Source: Maribacter thermophilus
GTDB lineage: Bacteria > Bacteroidota > Bacteroidia > Flavobacteriales > Flavobacteriaceae
Reading direction: 5' to 3'
Length of the DNA stretch: 64,000 nucleotides
NCBI RefSeq assembly: GCF_001020565.1
Contig: NZ_LDAS01000001.1
Coordinates: 3,659,502-3,723,501, forward strand
Positions 15,948-24,458 of the stretch are shown here, piece by piece; the stretch's first letter is position 1; each line of letters begins with the position of its first letter. Below the pieces are notes generated by a model. That model saw nothing but the letters and a program-made list of their open reading frames with translations, searched no databases and was not told the DNA's origin. A program made the translations under genes and the position numbers.

Positions 15948-17354
15948 ATGGGGACTATCCTATTTATTGGTATTTATGTCCTAATTACCATATCTATAGT
16001 ACTTACGATTCTTTTGCATGGTGCGAAACCTGTAAAGAGCTTAGCTTGGTTGTTGGCCATATTCGCAATACCTATCGGTGGCATAGTGTTGTACCTGTTA
16101 TTTGGTAGAAATAGAAGAAAGCTTAAGCTATTGCGCCTTAAACAAGACCTGTTTACAAAATTGCCAAAACCCAATGAGCAGCAAATAAATGCTTTTGGGG
16201 GTAGATTCAAAAAACTGATAAAGCTGTTGTATAAAAACTCACATTTTCCTCCTACATCGAACAATGAACTACAATTGTTGAAAGATGGAAAAACAACCTT
16301 TAACGCAATTTTTGAGGCATTGGAGAAGGCAAAGACCCAAATTCATATCCAGTATTACATTTTTGAGGAAGGGGAACTTGCCGACCGATTATTGGCATTG
16401 TTCGAACAAAAAATTGCCGAAGGTGTTACCGTTAGAATGATCTATGACGGTATTGGCAGTTTCTCATTAAGTAAGAGCTATTTAAAAAAGCTCAATGCCT
16501 TAGGGGTACAGGTCTATTCTTTTCTTCCGTTTAAGTTTGGTCGGTTTTTTTCTTCCTTGAATTATAGAAACCATAGAAAAATTATTGTGGTCGACGGTGT
16601 TACGGCCTTTACCGGGGGGATAAATATCTCGGATAAATATTTGAAAGGTCAAATAGGGCTAGGTAAATGGCACGATATGCATTTAGAGGTCAAAGGGCCT
16701 GCCGCCAATCACCTAGACCAAGTTTTTATGATGGACTGGTATTTGGTAAGCGAGGAATTGTTGAAACCGTTGGTACATGCAAAGAACGAGGTGGAGGTTA
16801 TTTCCGATTCTTTGGTGCAGATAGTTTCCGGTGGTCCGGACGATGATTTTCCGGTGTTGGAACAAACCTACTTCTCCATTATCAACAAGGCTAAAAAATA
16901 CTTGTACGTTACAAATCCGTATATAATTCCGAGTCAGGCCATTATACAGGCTTTGCAGACGGCGGCATTAAGCGGGGTAGATGTGCGCCTATTGGTTTCT
17001 GAAAATGCCGACAATACTATCGTAAGTTGGTCCGTACACTCGTACTTTGAATCGTTTTTAAAAGCAGGAGTTAAGATCTATCTCTTTCCCGACGGTTTTT
17101 TACACAGTAAGATCATTGTAAGCGATGACGCTATCAGTACCATCGGAACCGCCAATTTGGACGATCGTAGTTTTGAACAGAATTATGAGGTAAATGCCGT
17201 TATTTATGACAAGGCCTTTGCTCAATTGTTAAAAGAAGACTTTCTTAGGGATAGCGCTACCAGTAAAATGCTCAACTATGAGGAATTTGTGAACAGACCA
17301 TGGGGGAAGAAATTGAAAGAGGGTGTCGGTAAAATTTTTAGTCCCCTGTTATAG
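15948..17354 (+). CDS. cls: Cardiolipin synthase (phospholipase D type), copy 2
   Basis: A 468-residue paralogue of the gene at 6468, with two N-terminal helices (about 3-23 and 31-52). HKD motifs are at H209/K211/D216 (YRNHRKIIVVDG) and H386/K388/D393 (FLHSKIIVSDD). It makes cardiolipin at the inner membrane. It has its own promoter region with a TGAY-N4-RTCA dyad, which suggests that this copy is the stress-controlled one. It converges on the lipoprotein gene at 17373. Confidence 0.92.
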   Translation: MGTILFIGIYVLITISIVLTILLHGAKPVKSLAWLLAIFAIPIGGIVLYLLFGRNRRKLKLLRLKQDLFTKLPKPNEQQINAFGGRFKKLIKLLYKNSHFPPTSNNELQLLKDGKTTFNAIFEALEKAKTQIHIQYYIFEEGELADRLLALFEQKIAEGVTVRMIYDGIGSFSLSKSYLKKLNALGVQVYSFLPFKFGRFFSSLNYRNHRKIIVVDGVTAFTGGINISDKYLKGQIGLGKWHDMHLEVKGPAANHLDQVFMMDWYLVSEELLKPLVHAKNEVEVISDSLVQIVSGGPDDDFPVLEQTYFSIINKAKKYLYVTNPYIIPSQAIIQALQTAALSGVDVRLLVSENADNTIVSWSVHSYFESFLKAGVKIYLFPDGFLHSKIIVSDDAISTIGTANLDDRSFEQNYEVNAVIYDKAFAQLLKEDFLRDSATSKMLNYEEFVNRPWGKKLKEGVGKIFSPLL

Positions 17355-17372
17355 TCCGTTGCAAGTAGGAGC

Positions 17373-18011
17373 CTATTCAGATTCTTTTATAAAAATCAGA
17401 TCTTGCTCCTCCATGGCCACTACGATCATTTTTATATAATCGTCTATGGCCTTTTCTATATTCCTGGGGTCTGTTATATCTATAATGCCCCTCCAGATCA
17501 TAGACCTTTCCTTGCCCTCGCAAATGCAATATAAAGTGGTTTCGGCGTGGTACACCTTAAAGTTCTCGTAGTAACTTTCGTCGTAGTAAATACCTTGGTG
17601 CTCTAGGTAGTCATCGTTAAAGCGTCTTTGGTGATCCTCTAACCGGGATATGGATTTTATAAAGCTTTGCCGGTTTTCAGATCCGGTTATTTTAGTAAAC
17701 AAAATGGCATCAAAATCTTTGTCTAGAAGGCTTTGCTCTACATCGTCCAATTCTTTTTCGGTTTTTTGGGAGTCGGTGAAAGAGACATCAAAAACATCGA
17801 TACTTCGCCAAGCTTCCACCTCTCTTTTTTCGAATTCTTTTTTCAGTTGGTTCTCAAAATGCTCTCGGGCATCCTGGTTTTGTGTCATGCCTACCAATAA
17901 AACCTTGTCCGCATGAAACAATACTATATCGGGGTTTTTCCAGTTTTCAACTAAACTTATCGGGGAACAACTGGTTACAAGAATAATGGCCAAAAGGATT
18001 GATCTTTTCAT
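17373..18011 (-). CDS. Lipoprotein of unknown function (DUF4136-like)
   Basis: A 212-residue lipoprotein; signal peptide MKRSILLAIILVTSC with lipidated C15. The mature part begins with a W-containing stretch (ENWKNPD) followed by DKVLLVGMTQNQDARE. It resembles DUF4136-type periplasmic proteins, though only weakly. I start it at the ATG at 18011, because the frame upstream (to 18065) adds residues before a perfect signal peptide. A dyad with a TATTTTAG element lies just upstream, so it seems to belong to the same regulon as the Usp genes. Confidence 0.7.
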   Translation of the reverse strand: MKRSILLAIILVTSCSPISLVENWKNPDIVLFHADKVLLVGMTQNQDAREHFENQLKKEFEKREVEAWRSIDVFDVSFTDSQKTEKELDDVEQSLLDKDFDAILFTKITGSENRQSFIKSISRLEDHQRRFNDDYLEHQGIYYDESYYENFKVYHAETTLYCICEGKERSMIWRGIIDITDPRNIEKAIDDYIKMIVVAMEEQDLIFIKESE

Positions 18012-18040
18012 TTGAAAGTTGGTTTTGCAGGTATATGGGC

Positions 18041-18083
18041 CTAAAATAAGGGAAATATCAAACAACGTATATGATATCCATCA
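18041..18083 (-). promoter_or_regulatory. Crp/Fnr-type dyad and -7 element upstream of the lipoprotein gene
   Basis: TGAT-ATCC-ATCA at 18072-18083. On the minus strand TATTTTAG (18048-18041) is centred 33 bp from the dyad centre. The dyad ends 61 bp before the ATG at 18011. Confidence 0.6.
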
Positions 18084-18119
18084 TTTAGGTACTTATCGGT
18101 TTTAAAATGAGATACTTGC

Positions 18120-19490
18120 CTAAACCACTATCTCCAGTGTTTGGTTCAATTTTGGAATTTGGCAGTTCCATCCCTTAACATCCTTGATCTTTACCCTAAA
18201 GGCATCTAAGGCTGTCGGTTCACCATGTATCAGAAAAACGGCCTCGGGTACATTTTTAATAGTATCTACCCAATGCAAGAGACCATTTTGGTCGGCATGG
18301 GCAGAAAGACTCTCGATAAGGTGAATTTTGGCCTTTACCGGGTAATATTTACCAAACAGTTTTACCTCGTGGCAACCTTCCAATAGTTGACGGCCCCTAG
18401 TGCCTTCTGCTTGGTAACCTACTAATAATACATTGGTCGTAGGTACGTCTATTAATTGCTTTAGGTACGTTAATACCCTACCGCCCGTAACCATGCCGCT
18501 TCCGGCAATAACTATCTTGGGTCTTGGGTCGTCTATGGTTTTCCAGGTATCGGCATATGAGGTTATGATGGTGAAATGCTGTAGCATGGCATGGTATTCG
18601 TCTAAAGACAACTTATGCCAATCTGGAAAACGCTCAAAAACAGAAAGTACATTATTGCCCATGGGGCTGTCTATAAAAATAGGGATGTTGGGTATTTTGT
18701 TTTTCTTGAACAATAGCCAAAGGGTGTACATAAGCGATTGTAAACGCTCTACGGCAAAAGAGGGGATAATAAGAGTACCTCTTTCATGAATGGTCTTCTG
18801 TACCAAGGTGCTGAGGATTTCTGTAACATCCTCTTGGGGATGCAGTTTATTGCCATAAGTACTTTCCAAGAATAAATAATCGGCCCATTCTGGACGCTCG
18901 GGCGTGTCCAATAACAGATCATGTACCCTGCCAACATCTCCAGAGAAGACAAAGGTTTTTTCAAATATCTCCAGTTCAATAAAAGTGGCCCCTATGATAT
19001 GGCCGTTGAACCTAAATTTAAAGCGTATGTGGTCCGATAGGGATATCCATTCACTTTTTGGGCAAGATTCAAATAGTCTAAGGGTATTTTTAGCTTCTTC
19101 TACAGAATAGAAGGGCAGGGCGGGGCTATGTTTCGAAAACCCTTCTTCGTTGGCTTTCTTGGCTTGCTCCTCTTGAATTTTAGCACTGTCCAAAAGAATA
19201 ATTTCAGTAATGTTCAGGGTAGGTGCGGTGCCGAGTATTTTACCGCTGAACCCTTCTTTTACCAGTCTTGGCAGGTAACCCGTATGGTCTAAATGACCAT
19301 GGGTCAATAAAACCACATCAACATTGGCGGCGTTTATGGGCAATGGTTTCCAATTGTTTTCCCGTAATTCCTTTAAGCCTTGAAACATTCCGCAGTCTAC
19401 CATAATGTTAAGCTCTGGGGTCTCTAAATAAAATTTAGACCCCGTAACGGTGCCGCAAGCTCCCAGAAAATGAATTCTAACGTTGTTCAT
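18120..19490 (-). CDS. MBL-fold beta-CASP nuclease (CPSF73/RNA exonuclease family)
   Basis: A 456-residue metallo-beta-lactamase-fold RNA-processing enzyme. The zinc motif HxHxDH is H64, H66, D68, H69 in LLTHGHLDHTGYL. A beta-CASP insert and the C-terminal zinc/RNA motifs follow (FSGDVGR, SGSGMVTGGR-like GSGMVTGGRV, SLSAHADQNGL, HGEP). Enzymes of this family are endo- or 5'-exoribonucleases. It is the last gene of a run MscS - ATP-cone nuclease - this gene, with only 4 bp before it. Confidence 0.92.
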   Translation of the reverse strand: MNNVRIHFLGACGTVTGSKFYLETPELNIMVDCGMFQGLKELRENNWKPLPINAANVDVVLLTHGHLDHTGYLPRLVKEGFSGKILGTAPTLNITEIILLDSAKIQEEQAKKANEEGFSKHSPALPFYSVEEAKNTLRLFESCPKSEWISLSDHIRFKFRFNGHIIGATFIELEIFEKTFVFSGDVGRVHDLLLDTPERPEWADYLFLESTYGNKLHPQEDVTEILSTLVQKTIHERGTLIIPSFAVERLQSLMYTLWLLFKKNKIPNIPIFIDSPMGNNVLSVFERFPDWHKLSLDEYHAMLQHFTIITSYADTWKTIDDPRPKIVIAGSGMVTGGRVLTYLKQLIDVPTTNVLLVGYQAEGTRGRQLLEGCHEVKLFGKYYPVKAKIHLIESLSAHADQNGLLHWVDTIKNVPEAVFLIHGEPTALDAFRVKIKDVKGWNCQIPKLNQTLEIVV

Positions 19491-19494
19491 AGTT

Positions 19495-20337
19495 TTATTG
19501 ATTGCAAAGTTGACCTACTTCTTTTAATATTTTTTCTTTTCTGGTGCTGGAGATTCCCAAATGGTCCAGAAAAAACTTGTCTTTTACCAATTGTCTGCAA
19601 AGCACTACATCCCTGCTAAGTAAAAATTGTTTTTCTCGATTGGTAAGTAGCGATAGTACGGTTATGGGGTAGAGGCTTAACCTATCTATCCTATCTTTAA
19701 GGCCGTTGTTTTTAGGGTAATCCCAGCTTAATAGATAAAGGTCGCTACATTCGCCATATTTTAGTGCATCTTCGGTAAATCGGGTATTGGTAACCACCCA
19801 CCCCCGATCCAGTTTCTTGGTGTTACTCTTTTTACTCAACCAATGACTCTTTATGTCGTTATATCTAGAATTGATGTAAAGGGGTATTTTTACATTGCAG
19901 TTAAGGCCTTCTTCATTATGAAATTTGCATTCGACAATGGTTATGGTTTCATTCTTTTCGGCCAATACATCAACTTCGTGCTTTACACAGGTGCCCGTCA
20001 TTATTATATCTACCTGAACAGAAAAACCCGAATATTGTAGAATGGCGGCCACAAAGCGTTCAAAAGGAAACCCTGTCGGACCCAGTTCATAGATGGCTTT
20101 TTTTAGTTTGTATTTAGAGGCAAAGACCGATTTTTTTCTTTTTAGCAGAGCATAGGCACGATTGTATATTTCTTTGGTAGAAATACCCGGGTACACCTCT
20201 GAACGAACGGTATCTACGATCTGCTCTACCAATTCATGGTTGGCGCCACTATGTTTTAGCGAGTTTCTGAGCTTGTCCAAAGAAAATATCGCTTTTTCCC
20301 CCGATGATTTTATGATTTCAATATCCGGTGTAGTCAT
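19495..20337 (-). CDS. ATP-cone domain fused to a Mrr-like restriction nuclease domain
   Basis: A 280-residue fusion. Residues 5-95 form an ATP-cone, the nucleotide-sensing domain of ribonucleotide reductases and NrdR (IIKSSGEKAIFSLDKLRNSL...). Residues 85-200 look like a Mrr-type PD-(D/E)XK nuclease: FPFERFVAAIL, D123 in EVDVLAEK, and E136-C-K138 in TIVECKFH. The active-site residues are intact. The gene overlaps MscS by 4 bp and is followed after 4 bp by the beta-CASP nuclease, indicating one transcript. It suggests a nuclease gated by nucleotide level; target unknown. Confidence 0.82.
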   Translation of the reverse strand: MTTPDIEIIKSSGEKAIFSLDKLRNSLKHSGANHELVEQIVDTVRSEVYPGISTKEIYNRAYALLKRKKSVFASKYKLKKAIYELGPTGFPFERFVAAILQYSGFSVQVDIIMTGTCVKHEVDVLAEKNETITIVECKFHNEEGLNCNVKIPLYINSRYNDIKSHWLSKKSNTKKLDRGWVVTNTRFTEDALKYGECSDLYLLSWDYPKNNGLKDRIDRLSLYPITVLSLLTNREKQFLLSRDVVLCRQLVKDKFFLDHLGISSTRKEKILKEVGQLCNQ

Positions 20338-21239
20338 TTTTCTTTTTTTAGTTGCACTTCTACAGTTGGTATTTTCAATAATTGCAGGGTGGTAGATGCC
20401 AAGGTTACTTTTCCGTTGGTTGCCAAAAATGATTTTTCTATGCCTTGGAACAACTTGTTCTTAGTGTCTCGTCTAAGTTTGTAATCTGTAATATACCTAA
20501 GGTTCAAATTGATCCAATTGTCGGTAAGTGACATGGCCACGGTAGGGGCAATGGTCGCATCTTCTATATAATAATGTTCTACCATTTCTTTCCATTTGGC
20601 CAGGGATCGTTCGGTGTAATCGCTCAGTAATTCGCCCGCTGTTTCCAGTACTATTTTTTTTGCCAGTTCTACATCCGATTCATAGGTGATAAGTACTTCT
20701 AACTCGTCCCAAACAAAGGGAAAATCCATAGAGTAGTTTTTAATGGGCCCTTTAAACACAAATGCGTTGCTGATCTTTACGATCCTACCCGAGTAATTGT
20801 CACTGCTAACCCACTCGCCCAACTCCATTAAGGTGGTATAGATACTGTCAATATCAATCACATCGCCTTTTATATTATTGATCTCTATTCTATCTCCAGG
20901 TTTGTAGACTTTTACAAAAAAGATGTAGAAAGATCCGGCTATACTTAATATCAGTTCTTGTAGGGTAAAGGTAATACCTGCGGTAAAGAGACCTATGATT
21001 ATGGTGTAGTCTTTAAAGCTATCTACCGTTACGGCCATAAGTATCAACACAACTATAAGTACATACCCAATAATCTCTATTCCCTTTTGGGCCTTATACC
21101 TAATGGCAATGTTGTCTATTCGCTTTTTAAGCGTTCTTCGGATAATGCCTATGGTAATGATAATGATTAGGATCCATAGGACCAATTTGGCGACCTTTAG
21201 AACCAACGGATTTTCCAATAACTTAAAAAACGCATCCAT
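20334..21239 (-). CDS. MscS-family mechanosensitive ion channel
   Basis: A 301-residue channel. Three hydrophobic helices (about 15-32, 45-65, 70-90) are followed by a MscS beta domain with GDRIEINNIKGDVIDIDSIY (about 128-147). The cytoplasmic part runs from VLITYESDVELAKKIV to the end. It releases solutes on hypo-osmotic shock. Its stop codon overlaps the next start by 4 bp. A 73-bp gap with a hairpin separates it from the eRF1-like gene upstream. Confidence 0.9.
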   Translation of the reverse strand: MDAFFKLLENPLVLKVAKLVLWILIIIITIGIIRRTLKKRIDNIAIRYKAQKGIEIIGYVLIVVLILMAVTVDSFKDYTIIIGLFTAGITFTLQELILSIAGSFYIFFVKVYKPGDRIEINNIKGDVIDIDSIYTTLMELGEWVSSDNYSGRIVKISNAFVFKGPIKNYSMDFPFVWDELEVLITYESDVELAKKIVLETAGELLSDYTERSLAKWKEMVEHYYIEDATIAPTVAMSLTDNWINLNLRYITDYKLRRDTKNKLFQGIEKSFLATNGKVTLASTTLQLLKIPTVEVQLKKEK

Positions 21240-21253
21240 ATAATTTTATTTAT

Positions 21254-21288
21254 AAGACCGCCAAGGTATTGCTACCAATGGCGGCCTT
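21254..21288 (-). terminator. Hairpin between the eRF1-like gene and MscS
   Basis: On the minus strand AAGGCCGCCA pairs with TGGCGGTCTT (one G-T pair), with an inner GGTA/TACC stem. The T-rich tail is weak, so it may attenuate rather than stop read-through from the Usp operon into MscS. Confidence 0.5.
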
Positions 21289-21312
21289 AAGTTTTAGACA
21301 TTTCCAAACCAA

Positions 21313-21723
21313 CTATCTATGTCTAAAAAAGTCCCGTATCAAGGCCCGGGTCTCGTTTTCTGTCATACTGTCCGCCTTTTCTACGGCAGTTACTTTATCA
21401 GCTATGGACTTGTAGTTTTCCGATAGTTCCTTTTTAAATTTTTCATTGATATCCGCTGGGCCAAAAAGAGCTAGTTCATCTACATCTTTCACAGCGTTCG
21501 CGATGGTTTTAAAATATTCTTTAAACTGTTTTTTTTCTTTTTCAAGATATTTTCGTTCATGGTTAATATCTTGGGTTCCTCCCCATTTAACCCTAGATCC
21601 CCCAGTGCTGGTCCTGTTAAAGAACTCAATGCCCGAGCTAATGGTCTTTAAGGAGTCTTCGTTGTCGGACACCTGTACGATATATGCCTGTTTACTGTCT
21701 AGCCAAATTCCTATTTTTTTCAT
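21313..21723 (-). CDS. eRF1-domain/host-attachment-like protein
   Basis: A 136-residue cytoplasmic protein with KKIGIWLDSKQAYIVQVS at the N-terminus, a conserved ERKYLEKEKKQFKEYF helix, LALFGPADINEKF in the centre and ADSMTENETRALIRDFF at the end. This pattern resembles the bacterial eRF1-domain (VLRF1/baeRF-like) group, also annotated as attachment proteins. The assignment is by memory of the pattern and is moderate. It is the second gene after usp1 (25-bp gap), so it is probably co-regulated with the Usp proteins. Confidence 0.6.
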   Translation of the reverse strand: MKKIGIWLDSKQAYIVQVSDNEDSLKTISSGIEFFNRTSTGGSRVKWGGTQDINHERKYLEKEKKQFKEYFKTIANAVKDVDELALFGPADINEKFKKELSENYKSIADKVTAVEKADSMTENETRALIRDFFRHR

Positions 21724-21748
21724 AATCTATATTTAGATGGTTAATGGA

Positions 21749-22588
21749 TCAATGCAATGCCAATATGGGTACCGTGGCTTCATAACCTATTTCTTTTAGC
21801 AATGGTTTAGAGAACACACTACCAAAAAAGACATGTTTGCGGTTAATGAAGGCCATCATGTTACTATCTCTACTTTCTATAAAAGTTTGTATCCCCTTAG
21901 CCAAATTACTTTCTGTAAGGTCATGAAAGCTATGGGGCGTCTCTTCTAAAATAGTATTCAATAGTTGCTTGTTGGCCTCTTGGTCACCGCTTAGTTCGTT
22001 GTTTTTGTCGAGATGTAAAACGGCTATATTGCTATGGTGCATTTTACCTATTTCTATAAGATAGCTAAGCTCTTTGCGTTTAAACTTGGCTTTGTAATCG
22101 GTAGGGAAAACAATTTCTTTGGGAGTGGTGTAAGAGATTTCGTCCGGTATGGCCAATACGGGGCATTCCCTTATTTTTTCCATGGCATTTACCGTATTGC
22201 TTCCAAAGAAAACCTTTTTTGATCCTGTAGCGCCCTTGGTGCCCATGGCAACCAGATCAACATCCTTTTCGGTAATTATCTTTTTCATGGCCTCTAACAA
22301 GAAATCTAGGGTTGTAATGGTATGATAACGATGTTTGGGGTTATCGTTATGTAATGCCAGTGTATGCAGTAACTTTTGAAATTTCTTTTCCGTATCTTCT
22401 TTTGCCAACTCAAACGCGGCGCTACCAGATTCTGGAATTATTAAATTCTCTGTAGTGTAGCGTTCAAAGTCAAGAACGTTCAGTAAGTAAAAATCACAGT
22501 TTAGCTTTGAATACAGATCTATGGTATACCTCACGGCATTCAAGGCATTCTTAGAGAAATCGGTAGGTATAAGAATCTGTTTGTTCAT
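21749..22588 (-). CDS. Universal stress protein, double Usp domain (Usp-1)
   Basis: A 279-residue protein with two Usp domains. The first (1-148) keeps the ATP-binding pattern G-2X-G-9X-G-S/T as GTKGATGSKKVFFGSN (116-131) and D10 in PTDFS. The second (about 150-279) retains the fold, but its glycine loop is replaced by NRKHVFFGSVFSKPLL. Cytoplasmic. It begins 62 bp after usp-2 with its own dyad and promoter element, and is followed by the eRF1-like gene. Part of a six-gene Usp cluster. Confidence 0.9.
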   Translation of the reverse strand: MNKQILIPTDFSKNALNAVRYTIDLYSKLNCDFYLLNVLDFERYTTENLIIPESGSAAFELAKEDTEKKFQKLLHTLALHNDNPKHRYHTITTLDFLLEAMKKIITEKDVDLVAMGTKGATGSKKVFFGSNTVNAMEKIRECPVLAIPDEISYTTPKEIVFPTDYKAKFKRKELSYLIEIGKMHHSNIAVLHLDKNNELSGDQEANKQLLNTILEETPHSFHDLTESNLAKGIQTFIESRDSNMMAFINRKHVFFGSVFSKPLLKEIGYEATVPILALH

Positions 22589-22610
22589 GACATTATTTTT
22601 ATATGTTTCT

Positions 22611-22653
22611 TAAAAATAACTGTCGGTCACCAGAATTACTATGACAATTGTCA
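22611..22653 (-). promoter_or_regulatory. Crp/Fnr-type dyad and -7 element upstream of usp-1
   Basis: TGACAATTGTCA (22642-22653) is a perfect 12-bp palindrome. TATTTTTA (minus strand, 22618-22611) is centred exactly 33 bp from it. The dyad ends 54 bp before the ATG and overlaps the stop codon of usp-2. Confidence 0.7.
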
Positions 22654-23505
22654 CTCTCTCATAGGCAGTATCAGAAAAGGAGATTTCGCATACAGACTAA
22701 TATCTTTTATGACCGGTTCGCGTAACAAACGTTCCATAAAACTTCTTTTCATGTACACCATGGCCAGCATGGTAATACTGTGGGTCTCTATAAAACTATC
22801 AATAACCTTTGCCTTATCGTCAAATTCCAGAACTTGATGAAACGAGTGCTCCACATCTTTTAAACAGATCTCCAGTAATTTTTGGTTGGATATCTGCACT
22901 GCATCCAGTTTTTCCTCACTTGCAATATGCATGACGTTAATGGGGGCTTTGGTAGTAGTGGCCACCGACAAAAGCGGGGCCAAGGTTTTGGCGTTGCACC
23001 CTTTTTTATAATCGGTTACGAATGCAATATTGTTTTGTGGTTTATAATCTATACCCTTCGGAATCGCCAACAGGGGACATTGATGTATGCTGCCGGCCAC
23101 TTTTAGGGTATTGCTGCCCATAAAAATTTCTTTGGCACCTGTTTTTCCCTTATTGCCCATTACTACCAAATCGATCGCAAGATTTTGAACCGTCTTTGGT
23201 ATTACCGTGGCCAATGTACCCCGTTTGGATATAGTATGGTACGTATGGTTTTCGTTACCCGTGTCCAAGGTAATTCTGTGCGATATTTTTGTTAGGCCCT
23301 CAACGGACTCCTTTTGTAGTTTCTCCAACTTTTTTTTGCCCATTAAGGGGACCTTGTGCGTGCCTGTCAAAGGCGTGGCCTCGTCATAAACATTAAGAAT
23401 ATAAAAAGTACACTCTTGCATGGCCCAAATTTGGGTGGCATTAAAGAGTGCGTTATAGGCCTCGTCCGAAAAATCGGTGGCTACCAGTATTTTTCTAATT
23501 TCCAT
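22651..23505 (-). CDS. Universal stress protein, double Usp domain (Usp-2)
   Basis: A 284-residue two-domain Usp protein. Domain 1 carries the nucleotide loop GNKGKTGAKEIFMGSN and the N-terminal ATDFSDEAYNAL. Domain 2 has lost the glycine loop (MKRSFMERLLREPVIKDISL). It follows usp-3 by 3 bp, so the two are co-transcribed. The end of the gene overlaps the dyad that appears to control usp-1. Confidence 0.9.
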   Translation of the reverse strand: MEIRKILVATDFSDEAYNALFNATQIWAMQECTFYILNVYDEATPLTGTHKVPLMGKKKLEKLQKESVEGLTKISHRITLDTGNENHTYHTISKRGTLATVIPKTVQNLAIDLVVMGNKGKTGAKEIFMGSNTLKVAGSIHQCPLLAIPKGIDYKPQNNIAFVTDYKKGCNAKTLAPLLSVATTTKAPINVMHIASEEKLDAVQISNQKLLEICLKDVEHSFHQVLEFDDKAKVIDSFIETHSITMLAMVYMKRSFMERLLREPVIKDISLYAKSPFLILPMRE

Positions 23506-23508
23506 AGC

Positions 23509-24345
23509 TTACAATTGAGGTATTACCATAAAGGGAATGGTTACATGAAATCCTATTTTTTTAATTACGGGCTCTATAAAGAGACGCTCTATAAAAGTGT
23601 GTTTGTTCTGGATCATGACCAATAGGTTAATTTTTTGCTTGATCTGAAATTTGTTGATCGCAGATATTATTTCGTCGTTGCCAACATCGTGGAACAACGC
23701 TTTATAGCCCAATAGTTTTTCTAGATCGGTCTTATTTTTTTGCTGGATCGGGGTAAGTTCGTGCCCGGTAGAAACGTGCATTACGTTTATTTCAGACAAA
23801 TGTTTATCGGCAATATCTAAAAGCGAAGACATTTTTTGTTCGTCATATTCCACTTCATAATCCGTTGGAAAAAGTATAATCTTGGGGTCTTCGTACTCAA
23901 ACCCGTCCGGTATGGCAAGTACGGGGCATTTTGTGTTCTTGATTACGTCGACCGTATTACTGCCCATAAAAATTTCTTTGGCACCAGTGGCTCCCTTGGT
24001 ACCCATAATGACCATATCTATATTTTCCTTCTCTACCACATATCTTATTTCACTAGAGAGTATATTAAAGGCAGAGCGGGTGATGAACGTATGCAGTGGA
24101 TTTTCAAATTCTTCTTCCAATCTTGATTTTAATTTTTTAAGATCGGTCCTGGACTGTTCTTGAAGTAAATCTCCCAAACCAATTTGTCCCGGGCTTCCCA
24201 ATAAATATTCTGTGTGGTAAACTGGTGGCATGTAGGTGTTTAATAGAAAAAAGGTGCATTCTACATCTTTAAAGGCCCGTAAGCCATATTTTATGGACTC
24301 CAAGGCGTTGTCAGAGAAATCGGTAGGTAAAAGAATTCGTTTCAT
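23509..24345 (-). CDS. Universal stress protein, double Usp domain (Usp-3)
   Basis: A 278-residue two-domain Usp protein beginning MKRILLPTDFSDNALESIKY. The first domain has the ATP loop GTKGATGAKEIFMGSN; in the second it is replaced by QNKHTFIERLFIEPVIKK. The ATG at 24345 is used, since the frame upstream only reaches a TTG. It is first in a two-gene unit with usp-2 and is divergent from the thioredoxin gene. One dyad at 24397 lies about 51 bp from both starts. Confidence 0.9.
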   Translation of the reverse strand: MKRILLPTDFSDNALESIKYGLRAFKDVECTFFLLNTYMPPVYHTEYLLGSPGQIGLGDLLQEQSRTDLKKLKSRLEEEFENPLHTFITRSAFNILSSEIRYVVEKENIDMVIMGTKGATGAKEIFMGSNTVDVIKNTKCPVLAIPDGFEYEDPKIILFPTDYEVEYDEQKMSSLLDIADKHLSEINVMHVSTGHELTPIQQKNKTDLEKLLGYKALFHDVGNDEIISAINKFQIKQKINLLVMIQNKHTFIERLFIEPVIKKIGFHVTIPFMVIPQL

Positions 24346-24365
24346 AATCAAAATATTTTACTTCA

Positions 24366-24439
24366 TAAATGTAAGGGTCTAACTTTGCAAAAACCATGAT
24401 ATTGGTCAGTTGAGCCTCTTTCTAATTTTAGTAACTTAG
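24366..24439. promoter_or_regulatory. Shared dyad with two -7 elements between usp-3 and thioredoxin
   Basis: The dyad TGAT-ATTG-GTCA is at 24397-24408. On the minus strand TACATTTA (24373-24366) and on the plus strand TAACTTAG (24432-24439) are each centred exactly 33 bp from the dyad centre. One site seems to drive both genes; it lies 52 and 51 bp from the two ATGs. Confidence 0.7.
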
Positions 24440-24458
24440 TGTTGTTAATAGTAGAAAA

